Assembly: GCF_009905375.1 (NCBI RefSeq)
Contig: NC_133656.1
Location: 235,423,111-235,487,110 of the forward strand
Direction: 5' to 3'
Length of the DNA: 64,000 nucleotides
DNA from: Apium graveolens
Taxonomy: Eukaryota > Streptophyta > Magnoliopsida > Apiales > Apiaceae
The notes beneath the pieces were generated by a model. The model was given only the letters and a program-made list of their open reading frames with translations. It searched no databases and had not been told where the DNA came from. Positions 11,279 to 22,496 of the stretch are shown here, in pieces. The position numbers and the translations under genes are program-made. Every line of letters starts with the position of its first letter. The stretch's first letter is position 1.

Positions 11279-12770
11279 GTTATGTAAGCTTATGGAGTTC
11301 AGATTTTTTTGCCTCCCAAGTATGGACATAGTACTACTTCTGCACCTGTATACATTATCTTCTGTGGTAAATTATTGACTTCATACGACCTATTTTTTTT
11401 CAATATACTGTGTTTCACTTTCACTGTCTAATACAACACAATTTCAGATTATAATATCCAAACCTTGGAACTAAAGGTTCGCATGTTCAAAGTGTGAAGG
11501 TATGTTGTACAGAGTGACAGAGTCTTTGTTACGATACTGTTTTTCGTATGTTCTGTATAGCTAAGTGAGTTGGCGTCTGTTATTACCACCCATCCTGTAG
11601 AACATGTGATTTGTACATAATTTGATCCCACCGTGGTTTTTGCTGCTCAGTTCAGCCGTCATGTACCAGGAGAAACTATCTAACTTTACAAATAATTTTT
11701 TTCGCAATGCATTCTTGTTAACTTATGATGCAATGAGCAAGTACACTTTTTTCTTCATTTAATCTGCCTGGTGAATTAACAGGTTTGTCTCTAAGTTCTA
11801 CCGCGCAAAAAGGGGCTGACTTTGAAAAATTAGATTGATCTCTTTACAAGTCATCTAATTTCTCTTTCCATTTGTTTCAATGGTGTTGGTGGCACATTCT
11901 TTTCTTTGCTTTTGTCTTGTCTGGTATTATAATCTTGGCTACCATAGTAAAAAATATTGAAATAAGTTATTGTCTCATCTTTTAGATTATGAATTCTAAA
12001 AAAAATTGCTTTTGTATCCTAACTACCTCAATTCTCACCTTACCATAGTAAGATTGGCGTTGGTCCACTGTATAGCACGCGATAGTTGACAAATCATTTG
12101 TCCACAAAAAATTTTGTGGATGGTTGAAACGCTGGACAAAATAAAGCGCGGAATATTGAAGTGACTCTGCAGCCCTAGTAAGATAATGAAAAGTGTGTCC
12201 AAAGGTACAATAGGACTTTTTCGTTCCATTTGACAAATGTAAATAGAATTTGACTTTCAGAAAGCTATATGTTGGATTAGCAGGTAGAGGTGCGTACATT
12301 TGCATTTCACCGTCATGTTTGTAGGCTAAAGAAGACAGTTCAAAAGACGGCGTATTACACATGCAATTGCTCAAAATGACGTAAAGCTTGAAAAACAGTT
12401 TTAGACTATATAAAGTCTTCTTCACACGGCTTCCCCATCTTTTTCAGCTTTAGCATTCACCGCAAACATAAAATGTGTTCTTTATATAATTATATACGTG
12501 TACATATGTGCGCGACAGATGTTTACCAGCGGTGGACCGGAATTACGGACCGAAAAGGTGTTTCGCTTATTAATAAAGACCGATTCCAATTACAACTTTT
12601 AACAGGTAAAATCTGTAGGTACAACTAAACTTACCGAACTTTTAGTCTTCACCAACCGCCAGTTCTTTGACAAGAGTGTGGATGTGTAGCCGCGGCATGG
12701 AATCAAATTAAGTCAAATCTCGCATTTGTCAAAAGTGTTCAAATCGCCTTCACATCACTGCATTCTCTAC
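11279..12770. other. Intergenic region with no recognised gene
   Basis: AT-rich spacer. A 147-codon minus-strand frame (11982-12425) has no recognisable domain and no gene-like composition. Several W-box cores (TTGAC or its complement) lie near 12666-12732, just upstream of the PIP gene. Confidence 0.5.
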
Positions 12771-12780
12771 TTATATATAG
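12771..12780 (+). promoter_or_regulatory. TATA box and W-box-bearing promoter of the PIP gene
   Basis: TTATATATAG sits about 130 bases before the ATG, allowing a leader of roughly 100 bases. TTGAC/GTCAA cores at about 12667, 12713 and 12729 are possible WRKY sites, consistent with an immune-inducible gene, but they are short and could occur by chance. Confidence 0.5.
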
Positions 12781-12904
12781 AGGCAATGCATTCTGACTTG
12801 ATCAATATTCTCGATCAACACTTGAAAGTCGAAACTGCAACAAACACGCACGCGAAGAATATAGCGCAGAGGATTACGATTTACGATACAGAAGAGAAAC
12901 GAAA

Positions 12905-13156
12905 ATGGCGAAAACATTGGCATCAATGAGTAGTCTTTGCTTGGTGTTGGTTGTGGTTATTCTTTTGACGGTTTTACAGTTTAGTGTTGTTGAATGCAGA
13001 GCATTTCCGTCGAATATGGCGGATCAAGGAGCTGCTACTGGCGTTGCAAAGCTCGTTGTTTCTCCGAAAAATTCAGGTGGTGGTGTTGGTTCTGCAGTAC
13101 AGAGCTTGATGTTCAAATTAGCTTCTGGGCCTAGCAAAAGAGGGCGAGGTCATTAG
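12905..13156 (+). CDS. PIP-type secreted immune peptide precursor
   Basis: An 83-residue prepropeptide. Residues 1 to about 31 form a clear signal peptide with hydrophobic core LVLVVVILLTVLQFSVV ending near VEC-RA. A variable propeptide follows. The extreme C-terminus is KLASGPSKRGRGH. The SGPSxxGxGH ending is the hallmark of PAMP-INDUCED SECRETED PEPTIDE (PIP/PIPL) precursors, whose processed C-terminal peptides are perceived at the cell surface by the receptor kinase RLK7 and amplify immunity. The gene has no intron, as is usual for the family. The ATG chosen gives the signal peptide at the N-terminus; an upstream overlapping frame in another phase is ignored. Family assignment rests on the motif plus the precursor layout. 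Confidence 0.9.
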   Translation: MAKTLASMSSLCLVLVVVILLTVLQFSVVECRAFPSNMADQGAATGVAKLVVSPKNSGGGVGSAVQSLMFKLASGPSKRGRGH

Positions 13157-13344
13157 GCTATACAAAACCATTCTACAATTCTTTGTAATATATGTAGCTT
13201 AGTTCCAACAAATTTCAACTTTTTGCTTTTGTAATCAACAAACTCGCACACACATCTTGTCTTTGACAAAATTCGGAACCCCCTGGCTCAGGTTAAGGGG
13301 AGCGAGGGGGGTAATTGACAAATCTTGACTTGTAGTTGACATAA

Positions 13345-14370
13345 TTATATGGCTGGCATTTTATGATTGCTTTTTGTGTTTATAGAGTTCATGTACGCCA
13401 AACACAAACCTACCACTTTATTAGCAAGTGCAATTCCGGGGCATTGTCTCCTTCCCATCCCAAATGTTATTAACTTGTTTGCGTTCTCTGATTTTGCTCC
13501 TTCGAATCTTTCTGGCATGAAACTCGTAGGATTTTCCCACACGTTCGGGTCCCTGTGATTCGCCCATACATTCACTAACAGCATTGTGCCACGGGGTACA
13601 TCGTATCCTCCAACTACGCGCTCATCTGATGCCTCGTGTGGCACCAGAAGCGGAGCTGCTGGAAATAATCTATACGTCTCGTTGACAATGCCTTGAAAAT
13701 CATTCTAGCTTCTTGTTTTTTGCAATGGATTAGTTTTGGAGGTGTGGAGAAGTTCAAAAGCCTCCTTAACCATCTCTGCTGGTTTCCTAGCTTCTTCCTG
13801 ATTCTCCACTTCAACTCCAAAGTATCTCTTGCCACAAATCATTCTCATTATAATGTTAAACGATAGTTCCGAAAGCCTTGTTTGCATTTCTACCTTCACG
13901 AAATCTCCCCATGACTCTTGACAAAGATTCTTGATTAGTGATCCAGTTTCTTCTCTTCTAACACCTAAAAACACGTTGAGTCGATTAGTGGAGAAGATTT
14001 CTACTGCACTAAGACGACGTAGATTTCTCCAGTGTTGACCATACGAGGCTGCAGCAATTGTAGTGTAGTTGTAATTAAGGTGTTTACCAACAAGTAGACG
14101 AGGCCTATTTGCAAAACTAATGTCCTGTTTAGTAAAGCATTCTTCAACAGCAGATGGTGATGATACCACAAGTATAACACGATAACCAAACTTCAGCCTA
14201 AAAATCGGACCATATTTGCACGAAAGATCCTCTAACATATGATGCAATGGATCCTTTATTAGATGCAGGTGGCCGATAATTGGAAGTGAAGGAGGACATG
14301 GAGGGTGTTTCTTGGTGTTTTCGGATTGTTTTCGATATTTTGCAAGGTAAAGGAGAAACACATAAACCAA
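13345..14370 (-). pseudogene. CYP81-type cytochrome P450 pseudogene, copy 1
   Basis: The minus strand encodes the P450 N-terminal half (PPSLPIIGHLHL proline hinge, then SSPSAVEECFTKQ and HWRNLRRLSAVEIFS), followed without frame change by a distal part ([20 protein letters not shown]) and the heme-binding loop [10 protein letters not shown]. Between these, about 125 residues expected in CYP81 enzymes are missing, including the I-helix AGTDT oxygen-activation motif and the intron. A TAG stop (13705-13707) lies at the junction. The first ~10 residues and the end after the heme loop are also lost. It cannot make a working enzyme. Adjacent copy 2 has the same orientation, so this is a decayed tandem pair. 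Confidence 0.88.
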
Positions 14371-14717
14371 ACTTCCTTGTTTTGGATTGCCAGAAGATCA
14401 CAATATTAAGAGTAATTTATCTTCTCGTTTCCCCCTATTTTTAAAAAACCAAAACTTCAGTAACTTTGTTGGACCCTAAATTTTCAAATCTCCTGTGTAT
14501 ACGTATAAAAGTATAAAACATGTAGAGCCTAAATGTACGATGAGGTCTCCTAAACTAATTTCGACTAGGGTGTCCTGAATCTCAGGGCCGTCCTAGATCT
14601 GTTTTTTGCGGAAATGTTAAAGAGTTGTTTTCAAAATGACAGTTTGTTACTATAAAACTTAGAATGTAGCACAATGTCATTTCATTATTGGTGTTCCATG
14701 ATCATTTAAGAAATCTC

Positions 14718-16259
14718 TTAAAGCTGGTTCAGGACATTAGTCATTCTTTCATCTATTTTGGACATAGCTTCCAATGGCTTAGCTTTAGGCATTATAATCC
14801 CTTTGCCTTCAGTCATATCCACCAACTCATCGCCAATTCTTTCCCCCTCAAAGCATTGAATCAATTGGGCCAAACATAAACTAACCACTTTAGTGGCAAG
14901 TGAATTTCCAGGGCATTGTCTCCTTCCCATCCCAAATGTTATTAACTTGTTTGTATTCTCAGACTTTGCTCCTTCAAATCTCTCTGGCATGGAACTCGTA
15001 CGATTTTCCCACACGTTCGGGTCTCTATGAATCGCCCATGCATTCATTAACAGCATTGTGCTACGGGGTACATTGATTGTACCCTCCAACTGTGCACTCC
15101 TCTGATGACTCATGTGGAGAAGCGGAGCTGTTGGGTATAGTCGATACGTCTTATTGACAATGCCTTAAAGGAATTGAAGTTTTGGAAGATCTTTTTCCTC
15201 CACTAAATGCTTGTGTTCAACATTATTATCCAGTTTGTCTTTGGCCTTCTTTAGTGCCACTGGATGGTTCAGCAGAAGGGACATTGCCCACTCTATTGTA
15301 GCCCATACTGTGTCCGTGCCTGCAAATAGCAATTGCTTTGCACATTTCAAATACAGTTAGTTGTTTAAGCAACGCCTAGTTTAAACAACGCATGCAGTAC
15401 ATAAATGTGTGTGTGCGCGCGCCTTTAAGAATATGATCGCATTCATGCAACAACGTACCACAATGGTGCCTTTGAGAATATCATCAGAGTAGTACTTGGG
15501 TTCAGATTCATGCAATGAAAGCATAACAGCAACAAGTGTCTGTGTCTTAGTCTTTCCTGGTTCACTTTTCTGCCTAGATTCGTCAATCACGTGTAAAACT
15601 GCATCATTTGTATTATGCACTCTCTTCATCCTCTTATCCATGCCTCCAAAATCAATCCATAGCAAAAATGAGAGAAAATCGCCAGAATTTGATCCTCCAG
15701 AAAGTTCAAAAGCTTCCTTGACCACTTCTGCTAGTTTCTTAGCTTCTTCCTGATTCTCCGCTTCAACTCCAAAGTATCTCTTGCCACAAATCATTCTCAT
15801 CAGAATGTTGAACGTTAGTTCTGATAGCCTTGTTTGCATTTCTACCTTCACAGATTCTCCCCGCGATTCCTGACAAGGATTCTTGATCAGTAATCCAATT
15901 TCTTCTCTTCGACAGTAACTGTAGTGTAGTTGTAATATAGGTAATTACCAAAAAGTAGACGAGGTCTGTTTGGTAAAGCATTCTTCGACAGCAGACCGTG
16001 ATGAGATGACAAGTATGGAACGGTAACCAAACTTCAGACCAAAAATCGGACCATTTTCGCACGAAAAAACCTGTAACATACGGTGTAATAGACTTTTTAT
16101 TAGATGGAGATGGCCGATAATTGGAAGTGAAAGAGGAGATGGAGGGTCTTTCTTCGTGTTTCGAGATTGTTGTTTCCGATATTTTGCAAGGTGAAGGAGA
16201 ACGACACAAATGGATATAACTGAAAGCAAATAAAACCAGCTTTCGGGCTCCATTTTCAA
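14718..16259 (-). pseudogene. CYP81-type cytochrome P450 pseudogene, copy 2
   Basis: Longer copy with an intact N-terminal membrane anchor (MKMEPESWFYLLSVISICVV), the PLSLPIIGHLHL hinge, a second exon with I-helix LLFAGTDTVWATIEW, heme loop [10 protein letters not shown] and a normal C-terminus. Exon 1 is broken: near 15905-15970 a stretch holding the expected C-helix region (WRNLRR in copy 1) is deleted, with frame changes. The region around 15110-15165 also shifts frame. An intron lies at roughly 15360-15450 at the position usual for CYP81. CYP81 enzymes hydroxylate specialised metabolites at the ER; this copy should be inactive. Element A begins about 140 bases upstream of its start. Confidence 0.85.
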
Positions 16260-16631
16260 ATTTCTAAAGAATGGTTTGTAATTGTGTGAATGTATTGTTA
16301 ATCTACGAGTTTATGATGATATTCAAATTGCAACATAACAGCAGTTTAGAGTTCATAGATCGCAGTGATTCAGATTTTCCAGAAGACTATTTCTCAGGAT
16401 TAGATTTGTTAGGGTTTTATGTCTTGTTTATCTGGATAAACCTTATCTCAAACAAACCCACCACCTTATCTTATAAATCAAGTTTAAATCTCTCAAGCTT
16501 TATCTTTACTTGATTTATCTCTTTTAAACGTACTAACAGATTATTTCAAAGATTCATTCAATATATTTTCAAACAAACTTATCTTCCAACCTTATTTTTG
16601 TGTTTGAAAATAAATCTGTTAGAACTTTGCT

Positions 16632-16639
16632 TATAAATA
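16632..16639 (+). promoter_or_regulatory. TATA box in element A 5' LTR
   Basis: TATAAATA is followed by AC-rich leader sequence. It is conserved in the 3' LTR, so U3 ends soon after and most of the LTR is R-U5. Confidence 0.6.
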
Positions 16640-17123
16640 CAACTCTTCATTTCAGATTTGTAGCTAACACTTTCACGAGAATCTTTCATCATCTGAAATC
16701 ATTTTCTTGTTTCATACCCGAGATATTCATATCCAGAAAAACAAGAAACCTAGTTTGAGTTGTAATCAATTTGTGTATTCTTGTACTCGTGTATTCATAT
16801 CAACTTTGTGCCGGGTTGTGGCAAGCTTGATTTCAAAGTATAGCAAGTTAGCTAGAAGGCTAAGGAATAGCAGTGGGCTAGGTAGCAAGGTAGTTTGGGA
16901 AAGGGTTTCTTTCAGGTGCTATATTTGTAATCAAGGAAAAGACTGTAAGTTCTTTTATTAAAGTTGATATAATACATTCTCTATGCTAGTTGGCATGGGA
17001 ACTTGGATGTAGGCCATAGACTAGGTGTAGGGGCCGAACCAAATGAAAACTTCTGGTGTTTTTACTTTTCAGTTTTCAGCATTCTGCATTTTATTTCTGT
17101 TATTTATTTTCTGCAGTGTAATT

Positions 17124-17191
17124 GAGACTGTCCCATACCCTGTCTCATTTGTAAAGGGACTGTCCCATTTGCATAAGAGACTGTCCCATTT
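17124..17191 (+). repeat. GAGACTGTCCCATTT repeat array near the end of LTR A
   Basis: Three and a half units of a GAGACTGTCCCATTT motif (17124, 17141 partial, 17156 and 17177) lie within 70 bases just before the primer site. The array is also present in the 3' LTR near 23204-23271. Reverse-complement copies lie in pol near 20422 and 20623. Confidence 0.85.
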
Positions 17192-17241
17192 GCCTTGACA
17201 GTTAGAATATTATTTTATCTATCGAGCCATCGAATTTCATT

Positions 17242-17256
17242 TGGTATTAGAGCAGG
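17242..17256 (+). other. Primer binding site of element A
   Basis: TGGTATTAGAGCAGG begins two bases after the LTR end and is complementary to the 3' end of initiator tRNA-Met, apart from one C-to-T difference from the usual TGGTATCAGAGC. Confidence 0.88.
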
Positions 17257-17298
17257 TACATTTAATTCTCTTTTTAGTATTTATTTTGCTAGCGATCC

Positions 17299-19080
17299 AT
17301 GGCTCAACCAGATAGGTATTCAAACAATTATCCACCACTGCTTCATGGTGCTGAAAACTACAATGACTGGAAGTTTCGGATGAAAATCTTTCTCCAGCGT
17401 GATGCATTTGAATGGGATGCTGTAGAAAATGGTTTCACAATTCCTATGAAAGAAGGGAAGCCAAAATCTCTCAAGGATCTCTCTCCCGAAGAAGTGAACG
17501 CAATGAATTCCAATGCTAAAGCTATGAACTCACTTCTCAATGGCATGGTAGCTACAGAATTAAGAAAAGTTTCAGCATGTACTACTTCCAAGCAGATTTG
17601 GGATACGATCAAAGTCAGCCATGAAGGCACGTCTAAGGTACGTGAAGTAAAATTAAGTATGCTAATGAGTGACTATGAAGGTTTCAGGTTGGAAAGAGAT
17701 GAAAGCGTGCGAGATGCTCAAGGGAGGTTTCTGACATTGATGAACTCCATCTCACTTCTGGAAAGGATCATTCCTCAATCTGAGATCAATAGGAAAATCC
17801 TCAGAGCAATGCCAAAGAAGTTTGCTCCAAAGGTTACCATTCTGCAGGATTCAACACTGCTTTCGACTATGGATACTCTAACACTGTTCAGTGAATTGGA
17901 AGAATTCGAAAATCAGCTACGTAGATATGATGAAGAAGATGAAGCTCCTCGTAAGAAAACTCTTGCACTTAATGCAGATGCAGATGAGTCTCCTGATGAT
18001 TCTGATGAAGAGATTGCTCTTCTAACAAAGAAGTTTCATAAATTTCTTGCCAAACGGAATGCTTCCAAACGACCTATGAAGTCACAGTTTCCAAAGAAGG
18101 ACTTCAAATCTAATCCGAGCAAGGAGAATAAAACAAATCAAAGCAAGGATACCTGTTTTGAGTGTGGAAAGAAAGGGCACTTCAAAAAGGACTGCTACAA
18201 GCTGAAGAACAAAAAGAAGGCATTAATTACCTGGAGTGATGATGAATCTGATGTGGAGATCGATTCAGATGATGAAGTTGCTCAACTTTGCTTTGCTGGA
18301 CTAGAGGACGACTCCAGTGATAATGATGAGGTACAGAATATTAAGTATAATTCAAATATATCTTCGTCTATTTTAAATTTGCAGGTCCAGGTCAAGAAGT
18401 TGAAAGAAAAGAATGCTTATTTAAAGCAAGCTTTAAGTGAAGTTCTTAGTGAAATGGATGACCCCATGAAGGAAGAAGCCCTAGTTGCTGAGAACAAATC
18501 ATTGCTTGAAAGGGTTTCAAAACTTACTGAAGAAAATCAATATCTCAAAAATGAGATTGAGATGAAGGATGTATGCCTTGAAGCCTTGAAGAAAGAGTCA
18601 ATATCTGTTGATTCAGAAACCGTTAAAGAAGACAATGCTCCTGATCCCTTAGTTCCTGAATTAAAGCAGAAAGTCGAACAGCTTGAAAAGGATTTAGCTA
18701 AATGTTTTCATGGAGAAGGAACTTTGAATGCTCTTCTTGGTGAACAAAAATCTTCTCTTGATAAAGGAGGTTTAGGATGTGAGTCAATCAAGAAACGTGC
18801 ATTTCAAGGCGGTTATAAGCGAGCTCCTATGAAATATAAGATGCCTTATGAGAAATGTCGAGATTGTGGCAAAGCTGGCCACCCTACATCTGAATCTAGA
18901 TTATGTGGTATCAAGGGCCACTCCTCTAACTCATCTTATAAATCGTCTACTAGATATAAATCTGCTAATACTTCTGTTAATATTGTTCAGATGTGGATTA
19001 AGAAATCAGATAGACATTTATATAAGATTTGTGATACTAACCAACCAGGACCCAAGATTAAGTGGGTACCTAAGAGATAA
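17299..19080 (+). CDS. gag: Element A Gag polyprotein
   Basis: A 593-residue Gag forming the cytoplasmic virus-like particle. The N-terminal Copia Gag domain includes [14 protein letters not shown]. An acidic linker leads to a canonical CCHC zinc knuckle [14 protein letters not shown] (about residue 286). A predicted coiled coil (about residues 360-440, heptads such as [19 protein letters not shown]) follows, then a second Cys/His motif of atypical spacing, [17 protein letters not shown] (about residue 520). The extended C-terminus is typical of SIRE-type Gags. The frame closes with TAA at 19078; pol continues in the -1 frame. Confidence 0.92.
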   Translation: MAQPDRYSNNYPPLLHGAENYNDWKFRMKIFLQRDAFEWDAVENGFTIPMKEGKPKSLKDLSPEEVNAMNSNAKAMNSLLNGMVATELRKVSACTTSKQIWDTIKVSHEGTSKVREVKLSMLMSDYEGFRLERDESVRDAQGRFLTLMNSISLLERIIPQSEINRKILRAMPKKFAPKVTILQDSTLLSTMDTLTLFSELEEFENQLRRYDEEDEAPRKKTLALNADADESPDDSDEEIALLTKKFHKFLAKRNASKRPMKSQFPKKDFKSNPSKENKTNQSKDTCFECGKKGHFKKDCYKLKNKKKALITWSDDESDVEIDSDDEVAQLCFAGLEDDSSDNDEVQNIKYNSNISSSILNLQVQVKKLKEKNAYLKQALSEVLSEMDDPMKEEALVAENKSLLERVSKLTEENQYLKNEIEMKDVCLEALKKESISVDSETVKEDNAPDPLVPELKQKVEQLEKDLAKCFHGEGTLNALLGEQKSSLDKGGLGCESIKKRAFQGGYKRAPMKYKMPYEKCRDCGKAGHPTSESRLCGIKGHSSNSSYKSSTRYKSANTSVNIVQMWIKKSDRHLYKICDTNQPGPKIKWVPKR

Positions 19081-22000
19081 ACCAATTCTTGCAGGTTTAT
19101 TTGAAGGTCCATGTTCCGCGAAATAAATGGATCATCGACAGTGGTTGTTCTCGTCACATGACAGGTGATAAATTCAAGTTTCTATCTCTAGTTGCCAAGG
19201 AAGGTGGCTTAGTTACTCTTGGAGATTCAAACACCGTCAGAATTATTGGAAAAGGCACCATTGGTAATGACAGGTTTGCCATTTCTAATGTTCGTTTAGT
19301 TGATGGTTTGAAATATAATCTTATTAGTGTAAGTCAACTCACTGATGCTGGTCATAAGGTTAAGTTCGATAAAGATGTATGTTATATTGGTACTCATACT
19401 AACGAGTTTGTTTTAGTTGCCAAAAGGAAAGGAAATATTTTTGTGTTAGATTTTGATGAGCAGCAAGAAGAAATTTGTCTAGCTACCGTTCAAGAACAAC
19501 AAGATCTGTGGCATAGGCGTCTTGGTCATGTTCATATGGATCTTCTTCGGAAGATATCTTCTCATGATCTGGTTCGAGGTCTACCAAAGCTGAAGTACAA
19601 GAAAATAGAACCTTGTTCAGCTTGCCAACTTGGGAAACAGGTGAAAACTTCCTTTACTGCTAAGAATAAAGTATCAACTTCTGTTCCTTTGCAGCTTCTT
19701 CATTTAGATCTTTTTGGTCCAGAAAGGTATGTAAGCTTGGGAGGTAAGAATTATGCTTTTGTTATAGTTGATGATTATTCTCGTTTTACTTGGGTATTAT
19801 TTTTACGAACTAAGGATGAAGCTTTTGTTGAGTTTAAGGATCTTATTACTAACCTTGAGACTAAGTATTCATTTAAGCTCAAGACTATCCGTAGTGATCA
19901 TGGAGGTGAATTCGAGAAGGATTTCATAACTTTCTGTAAATCAAGAGGAATCACTCATGAATTCTCAGCTCCTCGAACTCCTCAGCAGAACGGAGTAGTA
20001 GAACGCAAGAACAGAACTCTACAGGAAACTGCCAGAACTCTACTGCATGAGAGTAAGCTTCCAAGAAAATTTTGGGCTGAAGCGGTACACACTTCCTGTT
20101 ATGTTTTAAATAGAGTACTTATTCGTCCTATTTTGCTTAAAACTCCGTATGAATTGCTTAAGAAAAGGACTCCTAACATTAGTTATTTTCGAGTATTTGG
20201 TTCCAAGTGTTTTATTTTAGATACTCAAAATAATCGAGGCAAGTTCGATGCGAAATCTACGGAAGGAATCTTCTTGGGATATTCTACAACAAGCAAAGCT
20301 TATCGTGTTTATAATTCTGTCAAGAACAAAGTAGAAGAATCCATCAATATTACATTCGATGAATCCTCAAGGAATATATCTCAAATTGATGAAGACACTG
20401 CGGATCTATCGTCTCATTCCCAAATGAGACAGTCTCATTCCGAAAAGAGTCAGTCTCATTCTGATAAATCAAACAGTCAAGACTCTCTAGGTCCATCTCA
20501 GTCTTCTGATAATTCTGCAGGATCTACTCAAGCTTCAGATGAATCTTCTAGCTCTCCAAAGACTCCCGATAGTGTTTCAAATGTGAATTTTGTTACTCCT
20601 CTGGATAAATCTTCACAAGCGGAAATGAGGCAGTCTCTTTTGAATGAGACAACTCCTATTCATTTCCAGGCAGATAATTCTAATGAGGAAGAAATGAGTA
20701 ATATTCAACTTCCTAAGTCTTCTAGGACTGTGAAGAATCATCCACCAGATAATCTTCTCACTGATTTAGATCAAGAGATTTCTACTCGAAGCAGACTTCA
20801 TAATCTATGTGCATTCTGTGCTTTTGTTGCTGAATTCGAACCAAAGAATGCTCAAGAAGCAGTTGCAGACGAACACTGGTCTGTTGCAATGCAGGAGAAA
20901 TTGAACCAGTTCGAGCGTTGTGATGTTTGGGAACTCGTCCCACCTCCTCAGGATGCCAAGATCATTGGAACTCGTTGGGTTTTCAAGAATAAGAAAGATG
21001 AAGATGGAAATATCATTCGAAATAAAGCTCGGTTGGTTGCTGAGGGATACAACCAGCAGGAAGGAATCGATTACGATGAGACATATGCTCCAGTAGCTCG
21101 TTTAGAAGCTATTCGAATCTTAATGGCCTTTGCAGCTCACAAGAAGTTCAAGCTCTATCAGATGGACGTCAAAAGCGCATTTCTAAATGGTTATCTCAAG
21201 GAAGAAGTCTACGTGAAGCAGCCTCCAGGTTTCATTCACGAGAAGTACCCTAACTATGTTTACAAGCTCAAGAAATCAGTCTATGGATTGAGACAGTCCC
21301 CTCGTTGTTGGTACGAGCGTCTCAGTCAATTTTTTGTGAACAATGGTTTCATTCGCGGTACACTCGATCCAACTCTCTTTATTTTTCATAAACGTGATAA
21401 CTTTCTTTTAGTACAAGTTTATGTTGATGATATAGTATTTGGATCTTCTAACGAATCTTTGTGTAAATGGTTTTCTGATTGCATGCATAAGGAATTCGAT
21501 ATGAGTTTGATGGGTGAATTGCAGTACTTTCTAGGTTTGCAAATTAATCAGTCTGATGCAGGAATATTTATTCACCAAGGCAAGTACATAAAGGATTTAC
21601 TCAAAAGATTTGCACTTGATCATGTCACACCTAAATCAACTCCGATGAGTACTTCGGTTAAGCTTACTAAGGATGAACAAGGTACACCTGTAGATGTCAC
21701 TAAATTTCGAGGTATGATTGGTTCATTGTTATATTTAACTGCCTCACGACCTGACATTATGTATAGTGTATGTTTGTGTGCTCGTTTTCAATCTCAACCT
21801 AAAGAATCTCATTTGAATGCCGTTAAACGTATTTTTAAATATTTGAAAGGTACGAGTGACTTGGGATTATTTTATCCAAGCTCCTCTTCCTTTGACTTAA
21901 TCGGTTTTTCAGATGCTGACTATGCAGGGTCACAGGTTGATAGAAAAAGCACAAGTGGTGCTTGTGAATTTTTAGGAGATTGTTTAGTTGCATGGCATAG

Positions 22001-22367
22001 TAAAAAGCAAACTTCAGTAGCTCTTTCTACCGCTGAAGGAGAGTACATTGCAGCTGGAAGTTGCTGTGCTCAAATTTTGTGGATGCAACAAACATTGCAG
22101 GATTGTGGTATTTCTTACTCAAATATTCCTATTTATTGTGATAATACCTCTGCAATTAATATCTCTAAAAATCCTGTTATGCATTCTCGTACTAAGCATA
22201 TTGATGTTCGTCACCATTTTTTACGAGATAATGTTTCTAAAGGTAATATTGAGCTTATTTATATTTCCACTGAGAAACAGCGTGCAGATATCTTCACTAA
22301 GCCTTTAGCTGAAGATAGATTTTGTTTGATGCGTCGAGAACTTAGTATGTGTTCTTTGTCTGATTAA
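19074..22367 (+). CDS. pol: Element A Pol polyprotein (PR-INT-RT-RH)
   Basis: One open frame of about 1,095 codons holding all Copia Pol activities in Copia order. Protease: [13 protein letters not shown]. Integrase: His/Cys zinc region ([10 protein letters not shown]...CSACQLG), then catalytic Asp in LHLDLFGP, Asp in IRSDHGGEF and the Glu region NGVVERKN. Reverse transcriptase: YVDDIVFG. RNase [28 protein letters not shown] and [13 protein letters not shown]. No internal stop or frameshift is seen. The start is not an obvious ATG; the frame opens at 19074 after an in-frame TAA, -1 relative to gag, so expression needs a frameshift, readthrough or splicing, or an indel has arisen. The integrase-RT linker holds antisense copies of the LTR motif. 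Confidence 0.92.
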   Translation, partial: EINQFLQVYLKVHVPRNKWIIDSGCSRHMTGDKFKFLSLVAKEGGLVTLGDSNTVRIIGKGTIGNDRFAISNVRLVDGLKYNLISVSQLTDAGHKVKFDKDVCYIGTHTNEFVLVAKRKGNIFVLDFDEQQEEICLATVQEQQDLWHRRLGHVHMDLLRKISSHDLVRGLPKLKYKKIEPCSACQLGKQVKTSFTAKNKVSTSVPLQLLHLDLFGPERYVSLGGKNYAFVIVDDYSRFTWVLFLRTKDEAFVEFKDLITNLETKYSFKLKTIRSDHGGEFEKDFITFCKSRGITHEFSAPRTPQQNGVVERKNRTLQETARTLLHESKLPRKFWAEAVHTSCYVLNRVLIRPILLKTPYELLKKRTPNISYFRVFGSKCFILDTQNNRGKFDAKSTEGIFLGYSTTSKAYRVYNSVKNKVEESINITFDESSRNISQIDEDTADLSSHSQMRQSHSEKSQSHSDKSNSQDSLGPSQSSDNSAGSTQASDESSSSPKTPDSVSNVNFVTPLDKSSQAEMRQSLLNETTPIHFQADNSNEEEMSNIQLPKSSRTVKNHPPDNLLTDLDQEISTRSRLHNLCAFCAFVAEFEPKNAQEAVADEHWSVAMQEKLNQFERCDVWELVPPPQDAKIIGTRWVFKNKKDEDGNIIRNKARLVAEGYNQQEGIDYDETYAPVARLEAIRILMAFAAHKKFKLYQMDVKSAFLNGYLKEEVYVKQPPGFIHEKYPNYVYKLKKSVYGLRQSPRCWYERLSQFFVNNGFIRGTLDPTLFIFHKRDNFLLVQVYVDDIVFGSSNESLCKWFSDCMHKEFDMSLMGELQYFLGLQINQSDAGIFIHQGKYIKDLLKRFALDHVTPKSTPMSTSVKLTKDEQGTPVDVTKFRGMIGSLLYLTASRPDIMYSVCLCARFQSQPKESHLNAVKRIFKYLKGTSDLGLFYPSSSSFDLIGFSDADYAGSQVDRKSTSGACEFLGDCLVAWHSKKQTSVALSTAEGEYIAAGSCCAQILWMQQTLQDCGISYSNIPIYCDNTSAINISKNPVMHSRTKHIDVRHHFLRDNVSKGNIELIYISTEKQRADIFTKPLAEDRFCLMRRELSMCSLSD
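20422..20654 (+). repeat. Antisense LTR-motif copies in element A pol linker
   Basis: AAATGAGACAGTCTC (20422-20436) and AAATGAGGCAGTCTC (20623-20637) match the reverse complement of the LTR motif GAGACTGTCCCATTT at 14 and 13 of 15 bases. Weaker copies lie at 20447 and 20641. They sit in the Ser-rich linker between integrase and reverse transcriptase ([19 protein letters not shown]). Confidence 0.75.
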
Positions 22368-22388
22368 TTCTTTTGCCCCTTTTATGAT

Positions 22389-22400
22389 GAAGGGGGAGAA
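22389..22400 (+). other. Polypurine tract of element A
   Basis: A GAAGGGGGAGAAA-like purine run just after the pol stop is the plus-strand primer signal. It lies about 105 bases before the aligned 3' LTR start; usually the LTR follows directly. Confidence 0.65.
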
Positions 22401-22496
22401 ATTTATGAATTTTATGTGTTTTAAGACGCGATGTTTCTTTTGGTTTTTTAAGACTATGTTTTGTTGGTGTGTTGGTTTTGTTGGTTTTTGAACTTT

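Larger units (their letters stand above)
16398..17239 (+). repeat. 5' LTR of element A
   Basis: Aligns with 22497-23319. If TG-CA ends are taken, it runs from TGTTAGGG (16407) to TTTCA (17239). It differs from the 3' LTR by about 16 substitutions, a 4-base indel and a ~20-base indel near 16522-16545. A promoter-like TATAAATA lies at 16632. Confidence 0.88.

Noticed and set aside
11982..12425. A 147-codon minus-strand open frame between the PPR and PIP genes
   Set aside because: No recognised domain, no gene-like composition and no promoter context. Long frames like this arise by chance in plant spacers.
12726..12929. A 67-codon frame overlapping the start of the PIP gene
   Set aside because: It spans the TATA box and leader, has no signal peptide and overlaps the well-supported PIP frame in another phase.
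13345..16259. A working pair of CYP81 genes
   Set aside because: Copy 1 lacks the I-helix and has a stop; copy 2 lacks part of exon 1 and shifts frame. Neither can be joined by plausible introns.
16707..16961. An 84-codon open frame repeated in both LTRs of element A (also 22787-23041)
   Set aside because: It lies in the LTR and is duplicated only because the LTR is. No motif, and it overlaps the untranslated leader.
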